DNA of 64,000 nt from an uncultured Solirubrobacterales bacterium. GTDB taxonomy: Bacteria; Actinomycetota; Thermoleophilia; Solirubrobacterales; 70-9. The stretch lies in contig CAJAIJ010000037.1 of NCBI GenBank assembly GCA_903939845.1, positions 84,455 through 148,454 of the forward strand, read 5' to 3'. The notes under the pieces were generated by a model. The model saw only the letters and a program-made list of their open reading frames with translations. It had not been told where the DNA came from and searched no databases. Below, piece after piece: positions 62,870 to 64,000 of the stretch. A program made the position numbers and the translations under genes. Within the stretch, counting starts at the first letter, position 1. Every line of letters begins with the position of its first letter.

Positions 62870-64000
62870 ATGAGAAGAATCGTCGCCATGTCGACTGCGT
62901 TGGCAGCCGGACTCGTCCTGATGTCCGCTGGCCTGATCGCCGGAACGGCTGCCGCCAGCGGCGGTCCGGTAGGTGTGAAGGTGCTGGACGCGAAGCAGAG
63001 TTCGGTCAGGTCGAAGGGCGTGAAGGTTCTCGTCACCGCCCCCAAGGGTTCCTCGATCTCGATCTCCGTGAAGTCGACCAGCTTCGACGAGAGGAAGAGG
63101 ACTGCTTCCCAGACCAGGACGGTGATGATCGGCGGGAAGGGTTCGATGATCGTCACGGTCCCGTTGACCGCTTCCGTCAGGACCGCTTCCGGCAGCTGTG
63201 CCGCGAGGACATTCATCGTGACGGCCAAGTCCGGCAGGAAGGTGGCTTCGGCCAGATCTTCGATGGCCCGAAACCTCGGCCCCTGCCGTCTGGCTCCGGT
63301 CGACCTCTCGGACGCCGACTACTGCGACTTCATCGCCCAGCCGAATCAGGGCTTCTGCATGATGCCCTTCCCGAACGACTTCTACACCCGAAAGGACTCC
63401 TCGAGTCCGACCGGCAAGCGGATCGCCTTCGATGACCGCGGGATGCCGAAGAACGCCTCCCTGCAGCCGATCCAGTCATCTGACTACGCCTACTCGGACG
63501 GATTCAGCCACGGACAGAGCATCATCCTCAAGGTCCCGGGGGTCGACTCGGCAGAAGCGATCGAGGCCAACGACTTCGTCGGGCTCGACAGGCTCAGCAG
63601 ATACACCGAGGCTTCCCAGCGGGCGGTCGTGATCGATGCCGAGACCGGCGACAGGTGGCCGATCTGGGTCCAGGTCGATTCCAAGGCGTCTGCGGATGAG
63701 AACCGGGTCCTGATGATCAGCCCGGCAGTCAACTTCGATCCCGAGGGCCGCTACATCGTCGCGCTCAGGAATCTGGTCGATGCCGACGGCAACCCGATCC
63801 AGGCACCGAACGCCTTCCGCTACTACCGCGACCAGATCCCCTCCGGCCAGAAGAAGGTCAACGACCGACGCTCGAAGTTCGAGGGCATCTTCAGGACCCT
63901 GAAGAGGGCCGGGATCAAGAGGTCGAGCCTGTACCTCGCCTGGGACGTCACCACTTCCTCGAACGAGAACAACTACGCCAGGGCCCTCCATATGAGGGAC
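62870..64000 (+). CDS. Large secreted protein of unknown function (partial, 3' end beyond window)
   Basis: From ATG 62870 the frame stays open to the window end (376 residues visible). A signal peptide (MRRIVAMSTALAAGLVLMSAG, cleavage near AAAS) is followed by a beta-rich, lysine/serine-rich domain of about 110 residues and then MPFPNDFYTRKDSSSPTGKR. This FPNDFYT motif and the repeats after it occur in large exported bacterial hydrolase/lipase-like proteins. No catalytic Ser is visible yet. A second in-frame ATG at 62861 has no spacing to its Shine-Dalgarno, so 62870 is preferred. Confidence 0.75.
   Translation, partial: MRRIVAMSTALAAGLVLMSAGLIAGTAAASGGPVGVKVLDAKQSSVRSKGVKVLVTAPKGSSISISVKSTSFDERKRTASQTRTVMIGGKGSMIVTVPLTASVRTASGSCAARTFIVTAKSGRKVASARSSMARNLGPCRLAPVDLSDADYCDFIAQPNQGFCMMPFPNDFYTRKDSSSPTGKRIAFDDRGMPKNASLQPIQSSDYAYSDGFSHGQSIILKVPGVDSAEAIEANDFVGLDRLSRYTEASQRAVVIDAETGDRWPIWVQVDSKASADENRVLMISPAVNFDPEGRYIVALRNLVDADGNPIQAPNAFRYYRDQIPSGQKKVNDRRSKFEGIFRTLKRAGIKRSSLYLAWDVTTSSNENNYARALHMRD

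Overview
The window is high-GC DNA with dense, short-spaced genes on both strands, and nothing in it looks plasmid-, phage- or IS-derived. It most likely comes from an actinobacterium. Supporting signs are a fused 2-oxoglutarate dehydrogenase (Kgd type), a UbiA-family enzyme like decaprenyl-phosphate phosphoribosyltransferase, a c-di-AMP riboswitch ahead of an NlpC/P60 protein, and many genes whose -10 box sits 6-9 nt before the start codon (leaderless mRNAs). The mix of genes suggests the Thermoleophilia/Solirubrobacterales side of the phylum, but that is an inference from gene content only.

Layout. 1-2597: the start of a complex I operon (nuoA-B-C-D, reverse strand, nuoD cut by the window edge). 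2768-13908: housekeeping and unknown genes (lipoprotein cytochrome c, serS, a LuxR-type response regulator, msrB, acetyl-CoA synthetase, an APC permease, several membrane or zinc-ribbon proteins of unknown role, and an alpha/beta hydrolase lacking a catalytic His). 14001-19485: a lipoprotein, a DUF2804 protein, a sulfotransferase, a RibD-C reductase, then an ACAD10/11-like acyl-CoA dehydrogenase convergent with an APH-fold kinase. 19531-22521: a soluble histidine kinase with a coupled single-domain receiver, tail-to-tail with a DEAD-box helicase. 22521-26704: quinone oxidoreductase, PfkB kinase, and citrate synthase followed by two small conserved-looking proteins.

26715-31424 (reverse): a UbiA prenyltransferase, an alkylglycerone-phosphate-synthase-like flavoenzyme and a two-domain fatty acyl-CoA reductase; the last two are 3 nt apart and look like an ether-lipid module. 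31626-35618: a 1330-residue 2-oxoglutarate dehydrogenase with its own lipoyl and subunit-binding domains. 35619-36091 has no intact gene but holds a consensus-like promoter, a hairpin-rich leader and an HNH-nuclease remnant, ahead of a secreted six-repeat DUF11 protein. 39569-47117: aconitase, an SDR, a c-di-AMP riboswitch with an NlpC/P60 hydrolase, an acyl-CoA dehydrogenase and a secreted propeller-like protein.

47182-59275 is a polyamine island: two aldehyde dehydrogenases, alanine dehydrogenase, a putrescine-type aminotransferase, the potA-D-B-C transporter and an Orn/Lys/Arg decarboxylase. Together they could take up, make and degrade diamines, with alanine dehydrogenase recycling the alanine formed by a pyruvate-dependent transaminase. 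59285-64000: a VOC protein, an FMN reductase, tRNA-Asp, an FAH-family enzyme, a secreted glycosidase-like protein with a peptidoglycan-binding domain, and the start of a large secreted protein cut by the window end.

Central metabolism is well represented: citrate synthase, aconitase, 2-oxoglutarate dehydrogenase, acetyl-CoA synthetase and complex I all lie here, consistent with an aerobic respiratory heterotroph.
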